64,000 nt of DNA, taken from the NCBI GenBank assembly GCA_013398015.1, contig VZRR01020236.1, positions 443,753 to 507,752 on the forward strand. The letters are read 5' to 3'. Positions 12,675-25,388 of the stretch are shown here, piece after piece; the first letter of the stretch is position 1, and each line of letters starts with the position of its first letter. The notes beneath the pieces were generated by a model, which ran no database searches, had not been told where the DNA came from, and saw only the letters and a list, made by a program, of their open reading frames with translations. Both the position numbers and the translations under genes were made by a program. Source of the stretch: Oreocharis arfaki (lineage: Eukaryota; Chordata; Aves; Passeriformes; Paramythiidae).

Positions 12675-15600
12675 ACTCTTTGAAAAGTTGCTTCCAATTA
12701 CTGCTTATAAGTTTTTCATATGATGACTTAGAGTGGTAAAAGTGAGAGGGGTCTTGTGAAATAGATGTGAATTGAGGCAATATTCAAAATTCAGATTAAA
12801 AAATAATCTTAGATGACCAAGTATGATGTTCATTTGACTTTAAAAGCATCTCCTTGATATGAGAAAGTAAAAACGTGAAAAGTATATCCAGTGAAATGCC
12901 TGCTTTCCATCCTTACATATTTTCCATCCAACTAGTTTCCCAAAACTCTTTTTTAAAAAACAGAATTTTAAAATTTTCATGTTGAATTAAAGCAATATTT
13001 TTATTCTGCCTCTTTGTTAAGTTAAAAATAGGAAAGAAATCTATTTATGTCACTGGTTTAGAATCCACCTATTTTGTTTTACTGTTGTCTAAAAGGAGTT
13101 TGTCACTGTTTTCACCTACATGTGCTTAAAAGTTTCCTTTTCTTTTATTTATCTTTCTAAAAATCTCCAGTTTACTTGCTAAGATAGAATTTTTAAAAGT
13201 GGGTTGCTTAAGAATCTTGGTGAGAAAATGTTAACATTTCTGCTGCTTTTCATTGGAAAATTTTATTAATAAACAGATGAAGTCATTCTGCATGTCCAGT
13301 GAGAATCGAATTTTATAGAACTTGAATGCCAGAATATGTTTGCCTTATTTCTTACGGAGTGATCCAAAAATGCCATTACAAAACCTTCTATAGCAAATAA
13401 TTCACTTCAGAAATGAAAAGGTGTTTTAAAATAAGTGGTAGATAACAGTTCTGGAAAAACTGGGAAAACTGGAAAAGCTGTTGTAATTACTACAAAGGAA
13501 ATAGAAAAATTACATTACACATCAGATTTTTCTTTTCAAGGTCTCCAACCTGGTCTTATTAGAATCCCTCCTTTCTTCCTGCCTCTGAGCCACAGGTGTT
13601 GGTTCCCTGATTTCACTCTAATCTTGAAAGGATTTCTTGAGTCATCCTGACTCAGAGAATAAAGAAGACGGTTCAGTAGAGCCCTCTACTCTTATTTATA
13701 GCATGTTTAGTAGTACCTTGGGGGTCCATGCTTTCGTGTCTGTCTTTCTGTGAAGCGGAGACCCTTAGTACTAATGACCTGCACAAAATCTACATGCGGA
13801 AAAAAAAAAATAATTGTGGGGCAGAAAATATGAACTGTGTAGCAGTGCCATATAAAACCTTGTGCATCAAAGTGCTTTTGCTAGTTCCATGAGCAGAATA
13901 AGAGTGGGAGCTGGAGAGTGTGTTACACACCATCAGCAAGACACTTGATTTGGTGCTGGGAACTGCTTTTTCTTTCCTCTCAGAAAATGCGTCATTAGTT
14001 AATTCCAGGGTACAAGAGAACTTTCATTATTATTTATAGTTTCAGATTTCAGACTCTGTAGAGATTTCTTTAATTTCCATACCTTATGATTGCAGTTAGA
14101 GAAAAGCACCCCATTATCCTCATTATTCCTGGGTAGACAAAGCTGTAGGAATGCTAATGACCAAAACTAGGAATCTCACCACGTCACATAGTACTAATTA
14201 TATTCTTATTGTCTCAATTTCTTTATTTCTTTTATCCTCTGACATTTTACATTACTAAGATGTTTTCTCTCTCTTTTTTTTTTTTTAGTAAATGACTTTG
14301 TGAATGTGAATCTTGTCTATGCTATATTATACACTTGCTAAAACAGAGCAGCACATAGGCTGTAGGAAATAAGCTTGCTAGAAAGTTAGTGCCACTAAAA
14401 TGACTGGAGTTACTTCTTAAAGTAATGTCCATAACTACTGAAGTGAACATGAAAGTAGAGCTGCAGTTAAGCAGAAGACAGATGGAGGAACCAGGCTTTC
14501 CAGTGAAATTTTGGCTTAGTTCACTTCTCATCTCACTTGCTCTTTCGTGCCTTAGCCTGAGATCCACTCTGCCAGCCACTTCTTGAAAGCTGGGTTCAGC
14601 CACCCAGCTGTGCCTCATTTCAAGAGTCTCAGGTGCAGTGATGCCTGCCTGCAAAAGCTGTGTTGGTATGGACACTCTCCTGGAGAAAACAGAGCAAAAG
14701 ATGACTTTTTTTCCTTCCGCTTTACAAGCTCTAATGAGGTGGGATATCTGGGAGAATCCAATAGTAAAATTTTTCTCAGTTGAAACAAAAAAAGAAATAG
14801 ACATCTATTTTTGAAAGATTTCTTTAGGTTTTTCTGACAAGAGATTAAACGTACATATTTCGATATTACTACTTCTGCTATTTATTATTTTTCCAACCCA
14901 GTTCTCTTACCCTGATACTAATGACTAAACACAGGCTCTCCCTTTCCACTTCTGTATCCAGGGTCCATGCCAAAAGGGTGTAACATCTCTTGTGCAGTTA
15001 GTTACCATATGCCACAGTTTAAACCTGATTCAATGTGACAGCAAGATCCTTTTCCTTCTGTCATCTTATTCTGCCTGCTGATGTCACTTCGTATCCCCAG
15101 TCCACCTTTCCTTCGCAGCAGTTCCATGAGCTGCACAGGTACGGAGCACTGCTAGCATCCAGCCCTGCAGCTGGAGGAAGGTACAGGTCTTTTCTTCCCA
15201 TGTCTGTGACAGAAGGACATGGTAATGAATTCTGGAGACTATCAGAATTTTCCAGTTAGTTTTTAATGCTGTCTTTTTTTGGTTTTTGTTTTGCAGGGTT
15301 TTTTTGGTTGTTTTTTTTTTTTCAAATCGTCTGCTGGTATAATACTGGGAGTATAAACAGCATGTCTGATATCTTTGGTTGGTGCCAAATTTGTGTTTGT
15401 TTCTGGCTGCAGAGCTCATTACCAGACATTTGATAGGAAAAGTGTTTTCCAACAAAGGCTTTATTATAAAATATGTTATCAAAAAATTCCTAGTTACTGA
15501 TTTTTTTCTGACGTTAAAAACAATAAGGTCAGCATAAGTGCAAGCTAAGAGTACATCTTTTATTTCCTTTTATTTTTCCTTTTCATACCTCAAAATTTGC

Positions 15601-18600
15601 TTGAAAAATTTCCATTTAAGATTTGAATTTATGCATACTTTACATGATGTTATAACTTAAATAAAGTATACTGTCTATCTCTACTTCATGGAGGGAAAAC
15701 AACAAGTATATAAGTGAGCACTTAACTGAATTTGTGCTGCATTTGTTCTGAAGGTTTGTTAGGACACTAGCCTAGCTGTGTGACATATCTCGCTTTCCAG
15801 TATTACCAAAGGCATCCTGTATCACCTTGGGTACATGAACTAAAGTTTCTGCACCTTAGTCTTTACCTACGAAGTGAAAATACCTCATGTGTAGATAAGG
15901 GAATATTGATTTGTGAAGTTGTATGTCCCTGCATGTATGTCTCTGGTCACAGGGTAAAAATATCTGATTCTGTTTTGAGTATGAGCTATTAATCCATTTC
16001 TGATTCTGGTGGGCTAAAAGTGTTGTAGTGATAGCTCTGCACTGAGATCCAGCATAGAGAAAATACCAGTGACTACCCTGTGCTGTCACACTGTTTAATC
16101 ATCGATAGCTGGGGGTTGTGCGAACAGGCAGCACTAAACTTGTCTACAGACCAGAACTGTCACTTTTGGACTCATCCCTCCTTTTCCATTTCTTAGGTTG
16201 CCCATCTCCCCTTCATCCCTACATCCCCCCTGAACTTCTCTTTCACAACATCTCACAGTGGTTTTGACCACCTGTGGGTATCTCACGCCCCACCGCTGCA
16301 TTCCCACCTCTCCAGCTCTCGGTGCTCTATGCAATGCCCCACAAATGGTGCTTTATTTCCTGCCTTCCAACCTTGCAGACATACGTGTTGGTGTGCTGCC
16401 AACTCTGTATGCTTTCACAGATGTCTCATGCCCTTCTTTTGATCCTCTTTAATGTCAGGGAACATAAACAAATGTAGCTTGCTCCCTTCTCTGTGCTTGG
16501 AGAGTGGACCCTGGGAGCCTTTCCTCTGCATGCAGCACCATAAAGTGCTACTTTTGATTTCTATGACTTGGGCCTGATAGTAAATTTTTTTTCCCTCTCA
16601 GTTCACACCTTGTTTTCTCACATTGTCAATTATCTAGGAAAGATTATTCCATTAAGTTCAATCTAAGTATACAAATCTCTGCTAAACAAAGCGAAACTTC
16701 ACGGATCTTTGGATGGTTGGACAAAGCCTGCATTTTTTCAGTCTACTATAAATGTGTCAATGTACATATAATTTTGAGTTGTACCATGTATTTTTTAAAT
16801 TGGGGTTGTAGATTTTTTTATACTTAAGAGAGGACTGCTCTCTTTGTCGATCCTTCTTTTCATGGGATAATTCTGTGTTGTTTGGTTGTTGCTTTTAATT
16901 ACTGGGAAAAAAATGTGAACAGGACTCAGTATATCCCTTTGAGTAGAATTAATCTCATGGTTATTAACCTGCTCAAAATGAAAATACTCTTAACAATCAC
17001 AAGAAAAGGACCTTTGTGTCTTTTTTTTTCTTCTTTTAAGAAATGAAAAACCAGCAAGTAATTTTTAGAAAGTATTATCAGAGATGTTGGGGTTTTGTGA
17101 AAACAGCGATTGCTGTTTAACCTTAATGAGTATTTAATAATCTTTCTCCATTTTAATGAATGATGTGCAAGAGAAGGACATTTCAGGAAGGAAATAATGA
17201 GCCAGTACCACCACAGCTCTTCCCCCATTGCCTTTCCCTCTTTCAACAGCCTGCAGCATACCTGTATGAAATTTGTATCTTTTTCTCAGTCCTTTCCCAG
17301 TTTCCTCCAAATAGGCACAAGGATGAGAATATGTTCCAGTGACTTCTTTTGTCTACGTCAGTGAGAAATCATGATAGTCTATCTGTTCAGTGCTTCAGAT
17401 CCCTTAGACCAGCAGTGTTCTCTAGTAAAAAGTGGTGATACTTTCCTTCTTTGCCTCTATCTCTTGTGTCTTTAATACCTGTATGGTTAAGTTTGCAGTG
17501 TGGAAATTATATTTGTACATCTTGTACATCTTGTGTGATCTGAGGTTAATTTGGTGGGGTTTTTATCTTGTTTTTTTTGGTTGGTTGGTTTTATTGATTT
17601 TTTTGGTTTGATATTTTTGTTTGCTAGAAAAGGCACTTGCCCAAGGAGAGCCAAAAAAAAATATACTGAAATTTAGATTGTAGACGAGAGACCTGGGAAA
17701 ACATTTTCTGAACTTAGGAACCCATTGTAGCAATTATGTAAATTTTGTACAGTATGGTCATGTTTTATGTAAGTACTGTAATAGGAAAATGACTTGAGCA
17801 AACCAGCACCTATTCTATTTGTGTCTTTCTACTACATAAAATGCTGTTTGTGTCCTTGTAAATTAGTCTTTAACTGCTACTGTGTCACAACCATTCGTGT
17901 TTAATGCTAATGAATCAATAAGAAATGCGAAGGATAGATGAGCCATTCATTCCACTATGTTTACTACAAGGAAACTGGAAGACTGAGGAGCAGAAACACT
18001 GGCAGTCTTTTAAAGTTAATTTCTGAAAGCTCTGAACTGTAAATATAACATTGTATATTTTCTTCTGGTTTGTGCTTTAGCTTTACTTCCTAGAAAAACA
18101 ACATTAGAGAGTTTGCAATTATTTTTTAACACCCCGTACAATTACTTTTTTGAGTATTTTTATCTTCTGAATGCACACCCATATGTTGTTCTCATTTCAA
18201 TATAAACATTTTCCTAATGAGCTTGTTCCTAAAAAACATCAAGCTAATGGTTTAAGGGTAAAATTTTCTCTTCTGAAGGCAGTTTTCTAACTTTGAACCT
18301 GTTATCTAGATAAACATACTCATTGGTGCTGTGGTTATCTACAAGCATGTAACTAATTTTTCAGCAAGATCCATAAAATCAAAGTATCTGAAAGTATTGT
18401 GGGCTTCCACTAAGAACATAGCAATGTCATTACCTTGTAGGAGAATTTCATGGTTGTTATTTACCAAGAGTAGTGTATAATTATCACAAAACAAATTAGA
18501 CTAGAACTTAAAAAATTACGGTTCTTGTAAAAAAATGGTGATATTTATGTATTGGAAAAATTCCACTGTTTCATAGTGCAAAAATCCTTCAGTAACATTT

Positions 18601-19770
18601 CTATTCTCTTTCATTACCCAGAAATATTTGTTTGGAGCATTTTTGTATACCCCCTTAAATCCTAATTCTTTTTCATATGTTTCGAAATAAATTATTATGT
18701 AAGAGACAGTCATCCTGAAGTTACGTTGAAAAAGATTCACATTAGTATTTGTGCACAGAAGATATTTGATAAATATAATGTTTGAAGTGGAGAAATTAAA
18801 TCCATATAAATTATATGCTGTCCTTTCTGCTTAAATCCTGTCTTTCATTTATGACTTTCCTTGATATTTATGACAGACAAATACTTTGGTTTGCTTTTCC
18901 ATGACTTTTGTATTATGTACAAACAATTTTATTTTCACAGACTAAAGTATGAAATTGGCAAAAATAGTCTGTTTCTGTTTCTTTTGTTCTGCTTAGTTAG
19001 GGGTGAACACCTTTAAATTTTATGTCTTGTGATCACAGACCTGAGGAAGAAAAGCAGATATGTTCCAGATGTTATTGAATGACAATCCTATTTTCATGCC
19101 ACTTTAGACTTGTCTCTACTGAGACAAGATACTTCAAAATACAGAGTACTGAAACATGCTAAATGTAGGGACTTAGGGTTCTGCCCATGAGAAACAGGGC
19201 TGAGAGAATTCTCAGGGGAATTCTTATGTCCAGGGCATGTCTAATCTGCATTGCTCCAGCTGTAAAAAATGAGATAGGTTTAAAAAGTATAAATACATTA
19301 AGATAACTGCAAGAGATGAGTCTGAAATCCAGCTGTTGAACGGAAGAAATCAATCTAAAAATAAATAAGGTCTGAGACTGTTTATCAATACTAATCAGAT
19401 TAAAGGAAGGAAAAAACTCAAACAAAAACCAAGTAACTCAAACTTTTCTTAAAGGAGAGTTATTTAGAAAATATGAATGTAAGAGTGCTCTAGTTATTAT
19501 ATTAAAATGTATCATTTGGTTTTTGCTTTTAATTTATGTTTCTCATTTGTATTTTGTTACTGGTTTTCTTTGGTAATACAGCTTCCAAAGCTGCACAGCT
19601 GCAGAGGAAAAAAGATTAAAAGTTCTAAACAAGTGCAAAATCTGTTCCTCTGTATGAATCAGCAGGAGAGACTAAATGGCTGAGTCCAGCACACACTGGT
19701 CTTGTCATCCTGCTAGGGCAGAAATTTGGTCGTGCTGGACACACTGTGTGGGGGTGTGAGCACCTCATAT

Positions 19771-19810
19771 TATTCATAAGAGGTATTATGTATTCATAAG
19801 AGGTGTTATG
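19771..19810. repeat. 20-bp tandem duplication
   Basis: Two adjacent copies of TATTCATAAGAGGTATTATG differ at one position (A to G in the second). Confidence 0.9.
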
Positions 19811-21521
19811 ATTGTGCTCATGAGAAAATCACAGAAAGATATGATGCATAGGCTCTATAAATTAGTTGTGTGTGATGGTATCCATATCCTTCTAATTCCA
19901 ATGCCAGTCTAAGGAAATCATAAATCACATTTCTAATATAGCATCAATATATGTGTGATAAAAACATTTCCGTGTGAGAAATCTAAAATATTGCACTATT
20001 ATTCCTATAGGTCCAGGGAGAATACTTGATTAAGAAAATGAAATAAGCATCATGCATTCAGACACAATATACAAAATGTTTTTTGTTCTGGAAAAAATAT
20101 AGTTACTTAAATCTCAGAATTTTCATACTGCTTCTTTCTTTAGAAAACATGATATATTCCCTGTCAAAAAGTATTTTGCATCAAATTGCATATAAATGGT
20201 ATTTGATACTATTAAACTACTGTCTACTTCAATCTGACTCTAAGCGTGAAGAAAATACCCTTGATCTTATTTTAAGTCTTGATTTTTCTGTTATTTTTTA
20301 GAAAACTTTCTTATGCAATTTGAGCTCTATTTGGGTTGATCCTAGCTATTGTTCTTGCAATTATCTTTCATCTTGAGAGGGTAGAAGAAGAATTGTTTTC
20401 ATGGTTTTAATTTTATCATAGTTTTGCATCACTGTGTCTCTCCGTTATTCTTGACTTCTTTAAGTTGGCTTTGTGTCTTTTTCATGCAGGAATGTCCACT
20501 GCCATCCCTTTTTCGTTTTCTTTCAGGCAGTCATAGTATAAATGTGTAAATGCAATCTCCACCTTTCGTGGTAACTCTCAGAGTTTTCATCCCGGTTATC
20601 TTACAGGAACAAGGTGTGCCATTAAAATATAGGAGTGTTTAGCAATTCTTAGTTCTGGTGGTAGTGTTTGTAGGCTGAAAGACATCAACAGGTTTTTCAT
20701 GCAAAATGTTTTTCCAGGTTGTGAAATACATGGTAAAGAATCCTGATTACACAGGATAGGGCAAAATCCAGTAATGAATGTCTGGGTGGTCAGATCTGGT
20801 AAGCACTGAGAGAAACATTCTGAAAAATATAGGTTGGTCCAAATGGCAATGCTTTCTTGTTGCTAGTTATTTCCATGCTGTTTTGGTGTATTGCAGTGTA
20901 GGACAATACCACAGAGGAATATTTGATTGTACCAAACAAATCAGAAATATATGCAGATGAGGTCTCTAACCTCTTAATCATCGTAGCACTGCGACAGTGT
21001 AATAGGTACAGTGAGTATGTGTATGTGAATGTATAACAGCATAATCTTTTCTGAAGTGCAGAGCAATCCATCCTCTAAGACTGTGGCTTTTCATTTAAGA
21101 AAATTGTATGCAAATGCACATAACAGCTTCCAAGCACTTCCATCATGACTAAAATGAAACAAAGAAACACATGTATTGTGAATCCAATGAATTAGTCAAG
21201 CTTTTGACAATAAACCCATATTAGGATTAAAATAGTGTTTTAGTAAAGGCAAAAATCATTTGTCTTGTACATATATTTTTTTTTTCTTTTAGCTTGATTT
21301 TTTGTAGCTTTCTCTTTTTGTCTGTTCCACTAAATTTACTTTGGTCAGGTCAAAAAAGTGGGCTCTGTAATTAAAGCAGAAAATCTTGATTTGGCTAAAT
21401 TGATTGGGTCAGAACTTTCGTAAAGAATTAAGTATTTTTTGCTCTTTCCAATTTAGTTTTTTCTAGTCTGCATCAAGACATTTGTTTGCACACAAATTAA
21501 AAAGTTGAAAGGCCATAATAA

Positions 21522-21559
21522 CTGATGATATGTAGTATGTCTGATGATATGTAATATGT
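21522..21559. repeat. 19-bp tandem duplication
   Basis: Two adjacent copies of CTGATGATATGTAGTATGT differ at one position (G to A in the second). Confidence 0.9.
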
Positions 21560-24500
21560 CAGCTTCATTCTTCAGCTCTCTTGTCACATTGGCTTGCCAG
21601 TCTTTGTGTTCAGCTTTCCTAAGTACTATTAAGTGAACTACAGCATTTTTGTGAGAAGAAGACGATGTGTCATAAAATAGCCGTATTGTCATTCAACCAA
21701 AGTAGGAATTACTTTTGCTCAATTTTTTAGCCATAATCATCTTCAAAACGTGTGTTTGTTTGTTTGAGTTTTTTTGTTACTTAATCTTTGATTTGATGCT
21801 TTATTTCCTTGTGTCAGAGATTCTGACTGGCAAATGTTCTTCCCAATTGCTGTAGGGATTGATTTGCTATGAATACTACAGGAAAAGAGGAGTTTGTCAC
21901 TTTTATTTGTCATAATTTAGAGGTTAAAAAGCACATGATGAGTTTTTCAGCAATTAGTCTAAGAAAAAGAAACTATCCCATTTAGTTATATAACTACAAA
22001 GGTTTTACAGTTTATCTCTGGCTCTGAATGTGCAATCATTTTTATTGGCCTTTTTCCAGGCCTTCTCAAAACACGTAAAGCTGTATTTTCTGAGAGAAGA
22101 TGGCAATATCAGATGGCCTTGACTGGAATTCCCATTAGTTCATCCAAACAAATGTAAATCTTTGTTTTTATGCTATTATTTGCTGCACCTGAGTGTATTC
22201 CCTACCTGCAGCTCATACTGAAAGAGAAATATTCTTTTTATTCTGCTGTTTTCTTCAATCCATTACTCTCATCTATTATGATTTCCATGTCTTATATGAT
22301 CTTAGATTTGATTAAGTGTCCTGGAAGGATTTGCTCTTTTCTAAAACATCAACATGAAGCGTTTGTTTCAATTCTCACACTTCTGTACTTCCTGAGACGC
22401 ATGTTTTGATGTGTCTTTTTCAATGAATATTTAAAGTAGGAAACAGGTGAGAATGGTGAAGTACTACTATGGAAGCTGATTAGAAACAGACTAAAACAAC
22501 TAATGTCTCTCATCACTTTCCTATTGCATAACTGCAGAAGTACATTATTTTTGCACATGGCAGTTTTCCTCACATTCAGCAGAAAATCCATGGTTATTGA
22601 ATAATAAAGTGTTTGTCTACATTTAGACAGAAGATATAAATCCATCAGTTCTGACAGCTAGACACAGGTCTTTAAAATAAAGAGATTAGGAAATTTTGAA
22701 CATACATCTGAGTAATTTTAAAATAATTGACTAATGTCCAAATGGTTCATAAAAACCCATTCAGTGCATAACGACTTCTGAGGGAAGATTTAACATTTAT
22801 TTCCACTTTCTGTGGATTGCAAATATACCCAGTAGTTTTACATTATATTTCAAGAAAAAAATTTATAATAAGACAGAATTAACTTTTAAATCACATATCA
22901 GTAGTTTCAGTCCTACTTAAACCAAGCATTTAAAAGAAATCTGTGTGACAAAAATTCTACCTAGTAGAATCTTTGCTTATCTCCTTATTCATGTATAAAT
23001 ACTGGTTGCTGAAAAAAAAAAAAAAATTAAAATAGCAATGACAAAAGGCCTTCCAATTGTTTTTAAACTATTAAATGTTATTTAAATATTCCTAGAATAT
23101 TTAAATATTTTATAGTTATCAATCAAGATCTACAATGCACATCAAAGTATCTGTCAGCAGCAATTTCCCTAGGATGGATGGACGAAACTTCCTTCAGTTT
23201 AAACTAAAATTAGTCTCACTGTCTCTCAGAGGCAGATTTGCTGCTACAACTGGTGTCCAGTTATTAACATTACAGGGTTTGGGTTCCTGTTATGCTCCAG
23301 TCCACTCCAGATGTTCCAGTCACAGTGTCTGGAATCCATCTCATACTCCCACTTGAAAATTGAGAAAAGACATGGCTTAGATTAAGTGGGGAAAAAATCT
23401 AAAGTATGGGAAGAAACGGAGACATATTTAAATTCTGCTCTGCAGTGGTACCATCAGAAAGGAAAAGCAAGAAATTTTCTGTTAAAAATAAATTTAATAA
23501 TTCTGGGGGATTTGTTTATGCACTCATCATAATTGTATATTTAGTCCATGTTGCCACTAGAAAAAGGAGGTAATGCAGCTGTCAACCTCTCATACTGTAT
23601 CTAAGGAAACACTGTGTGGTTGTATAACATTTGCTTATTTATGTCATCAGAGCTTCAGACATACAAAGAAAGAGTTGTGTGAGTGGAAGCAGAGTCATTA
23701 CTTTTGTCCATAATGTCATAGACTGTGCAAAGATACTTGAGTAATTTTTTTTGAGGGAAGAAGGATTTTTGTTTAACTGAAGTACTTGCAAAATGCAGAA
23801 TTCAGGGCATCTCATGTGCTTTAAAAAAAATGCTAGCAAATAATGTAAAACTATATTTTGTGTTCTTTGATTCCTGAGAGGAAAAAAATATTACTTTTTG
23901 TTTGCTTTTTCCATTTCACTGGAGTTTATATAAATCTTGATACCATGCTGGATTATTTTAATTTTATCAGATAGTTTGTACCAGCATAATATATTTCTTG
24001 TCTAAAAATGAATTAATAGTTTATTGTCATTACAAAGAGAAGCTACAGCACTGTATTTGGACTCATCTTTCTTCACTGGTGATTAACACAGAAGCTAGCA
24101 TGTGGGCAATCGTTGATGCTGCTGTGGGGGTTGCATGCTCATTATCTCAGCATATTTCTATCAATACCTTAATGAAGGACCCTGCAGGACACACCACACT
24201 GCTGTTTTTGGCACACACCCTCTGACTTTTCTAGTTTCAAACTGCAACACAGTGCTGCTTCATTTTTAGGTACCAGTGAATGATGTGGGTTAACATACCT
24301 TTATATTTTGCCTACTTTTAGGAGCTAATAAATACTGGAGAGCCCCCTATGTGGTGCTGTCAGTCCCATAGTGTATACCTCCATTCTGAAAATAAACATA
24401 GTTTAAGCTGGTTTCTTTTGGAAATATACAGATGGAGATTTCCTTCAACTTCCAGCATCTGCAGAAACAGAAAACATGAGTTCTTTTGATTTCAGTCAGT

Positions 24501-24852
24501 CCATTAGAACAGAAAGTTCCCACTACGTTTTCTTTTCCCATGGTTTAAAAAACTGTGCTGAGGTGCAGATCCACAAGATGAGTGCCATGATCTGTCAGCA
24601 GGAGGTGGATTTTATGTTACAAAAAAATTTTATATGAAAACAAACCTTTCTTTTACATTTTCATATACTCCCTTTGTTCCCAGGACTTCGCAAACATTGC
24701 TTCTCTAAAAGAGTTAAAAATGGCTAAATAAATACTATACTGATTAGAAATTAAGTACGTCTCCTTTACTGTGTTGGAGATCTTCTCTTCCTCTCCCCAC
24801 CTGACATTTTATGTCCCCAGATGTACTCTAATAGGGTTTAGCAGGTTCTACA

Positions 24853-25388
24853 TGTTGCAGAGCTGGGTGTAGCTTAGCTGCTGCAGCTTTCCCTGGGAGC
24901 GCAGCGGGGGCTTCTTGGGACAAGGCAGGGATTCTCTGCCCTCCTGCAGTCCATCTCGGACGCCCCGCACCGCTGCTCCAGCTGCCAGCCTGCAACTTCA
25001 GTGATGGCAAAGGAGGTGAGAAGGCTCTCCTCATGGCACTGCAAAGGTCTTTATTCCATGCTGCCTCCCCAAAGCCTGGGGCCAGCACACGGGCTGGCCC
25101 CCAAAGGCAGAGGAGAGGAGCTGTTGGCAGGCTGCTCCCAGGGGCAGAGAGAAAGAAAGAGAGAGACAGAGTCACATGACCTGGAGCCTCAGTTTACCCG
25201 GATGCCAGGGGGGCAGGGAGAGCACATGGGCAAATGGTTTCAGGGCACAGGGGTGGTACATGGGCGGAGTTGGGATACAGGAACCAATAGGGAGAACTCG
25301 AGGAGTGGCCAGGACTAGGGGCAGGGGCAGGAGGGAGACCCCATGGAGAGGGCAGGAAGTGATCAGTAAGAGGGGGTACAGCGCCACA
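24853..25388 (-). mobile_element. GC-rich endogenous retroviral LTR, antisense
   Basis: This block is much richer in G+C and CpG than its surroundings. On the minus strand it starts TGTGGCGCTG (at 25388) and ends CTGCAACA (at 24853), giving TGT...ACA ends. It carries a polyadenylation signal AATAAAG on the minus strand (complement of 25050-25055), followed by about 200 bases that would be R-U5. A GC box (GGGCGGAG, near 25263) and a CCAAT-like motif (near 25282) lie in the U3-like part. Flanks TCTACA and CCTACG match at four of six bases, compatible with an aged 6-bp duplication of a betaretrovirus-like (ERVK) element. No internal retroviral sequence is next to it, so it looks like a solo LTR. 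Open frames across it are not genes. Ends could be off by some bases. Confidence 0.6.

Larger units (their letters stand above)
6526..24852. other. Unique AT-rich intronic sequence
   Basis: No gene, RNA gene or clear transposon recognised over about 18 kb. Seen are a near-palindrome at 11943-11966, imperfect repeats of a TAAGCTAATTTT unit at 12624-12674, G/T-rich low complexity at 17550-17625, a 20-bp tandem duplication at 19771-19810, a 19-bp tandem duplication at 21522-21559, and several A or T runs. Slightly GC-richer patches at 8240-8520 and 16140-16470 have no identity that I can assign. A minus-strand frame of 160 codons at 14322-14804 has no recognisable features. Confidence 0.6.

Noticed and set aside
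14322..14804. 160-codon minus-strand frame
   Set aside because: No recognisable domain, no supporting splice or codon pattern, and adjacent sequence is ordinary intron. Expected by chance in a window of this size.
16140..16470. C-rich patch as a possible processed pseudogene
   Set aside because: No frame in it reads as a protein that I recognise and there is no poly(A) with target duplication.
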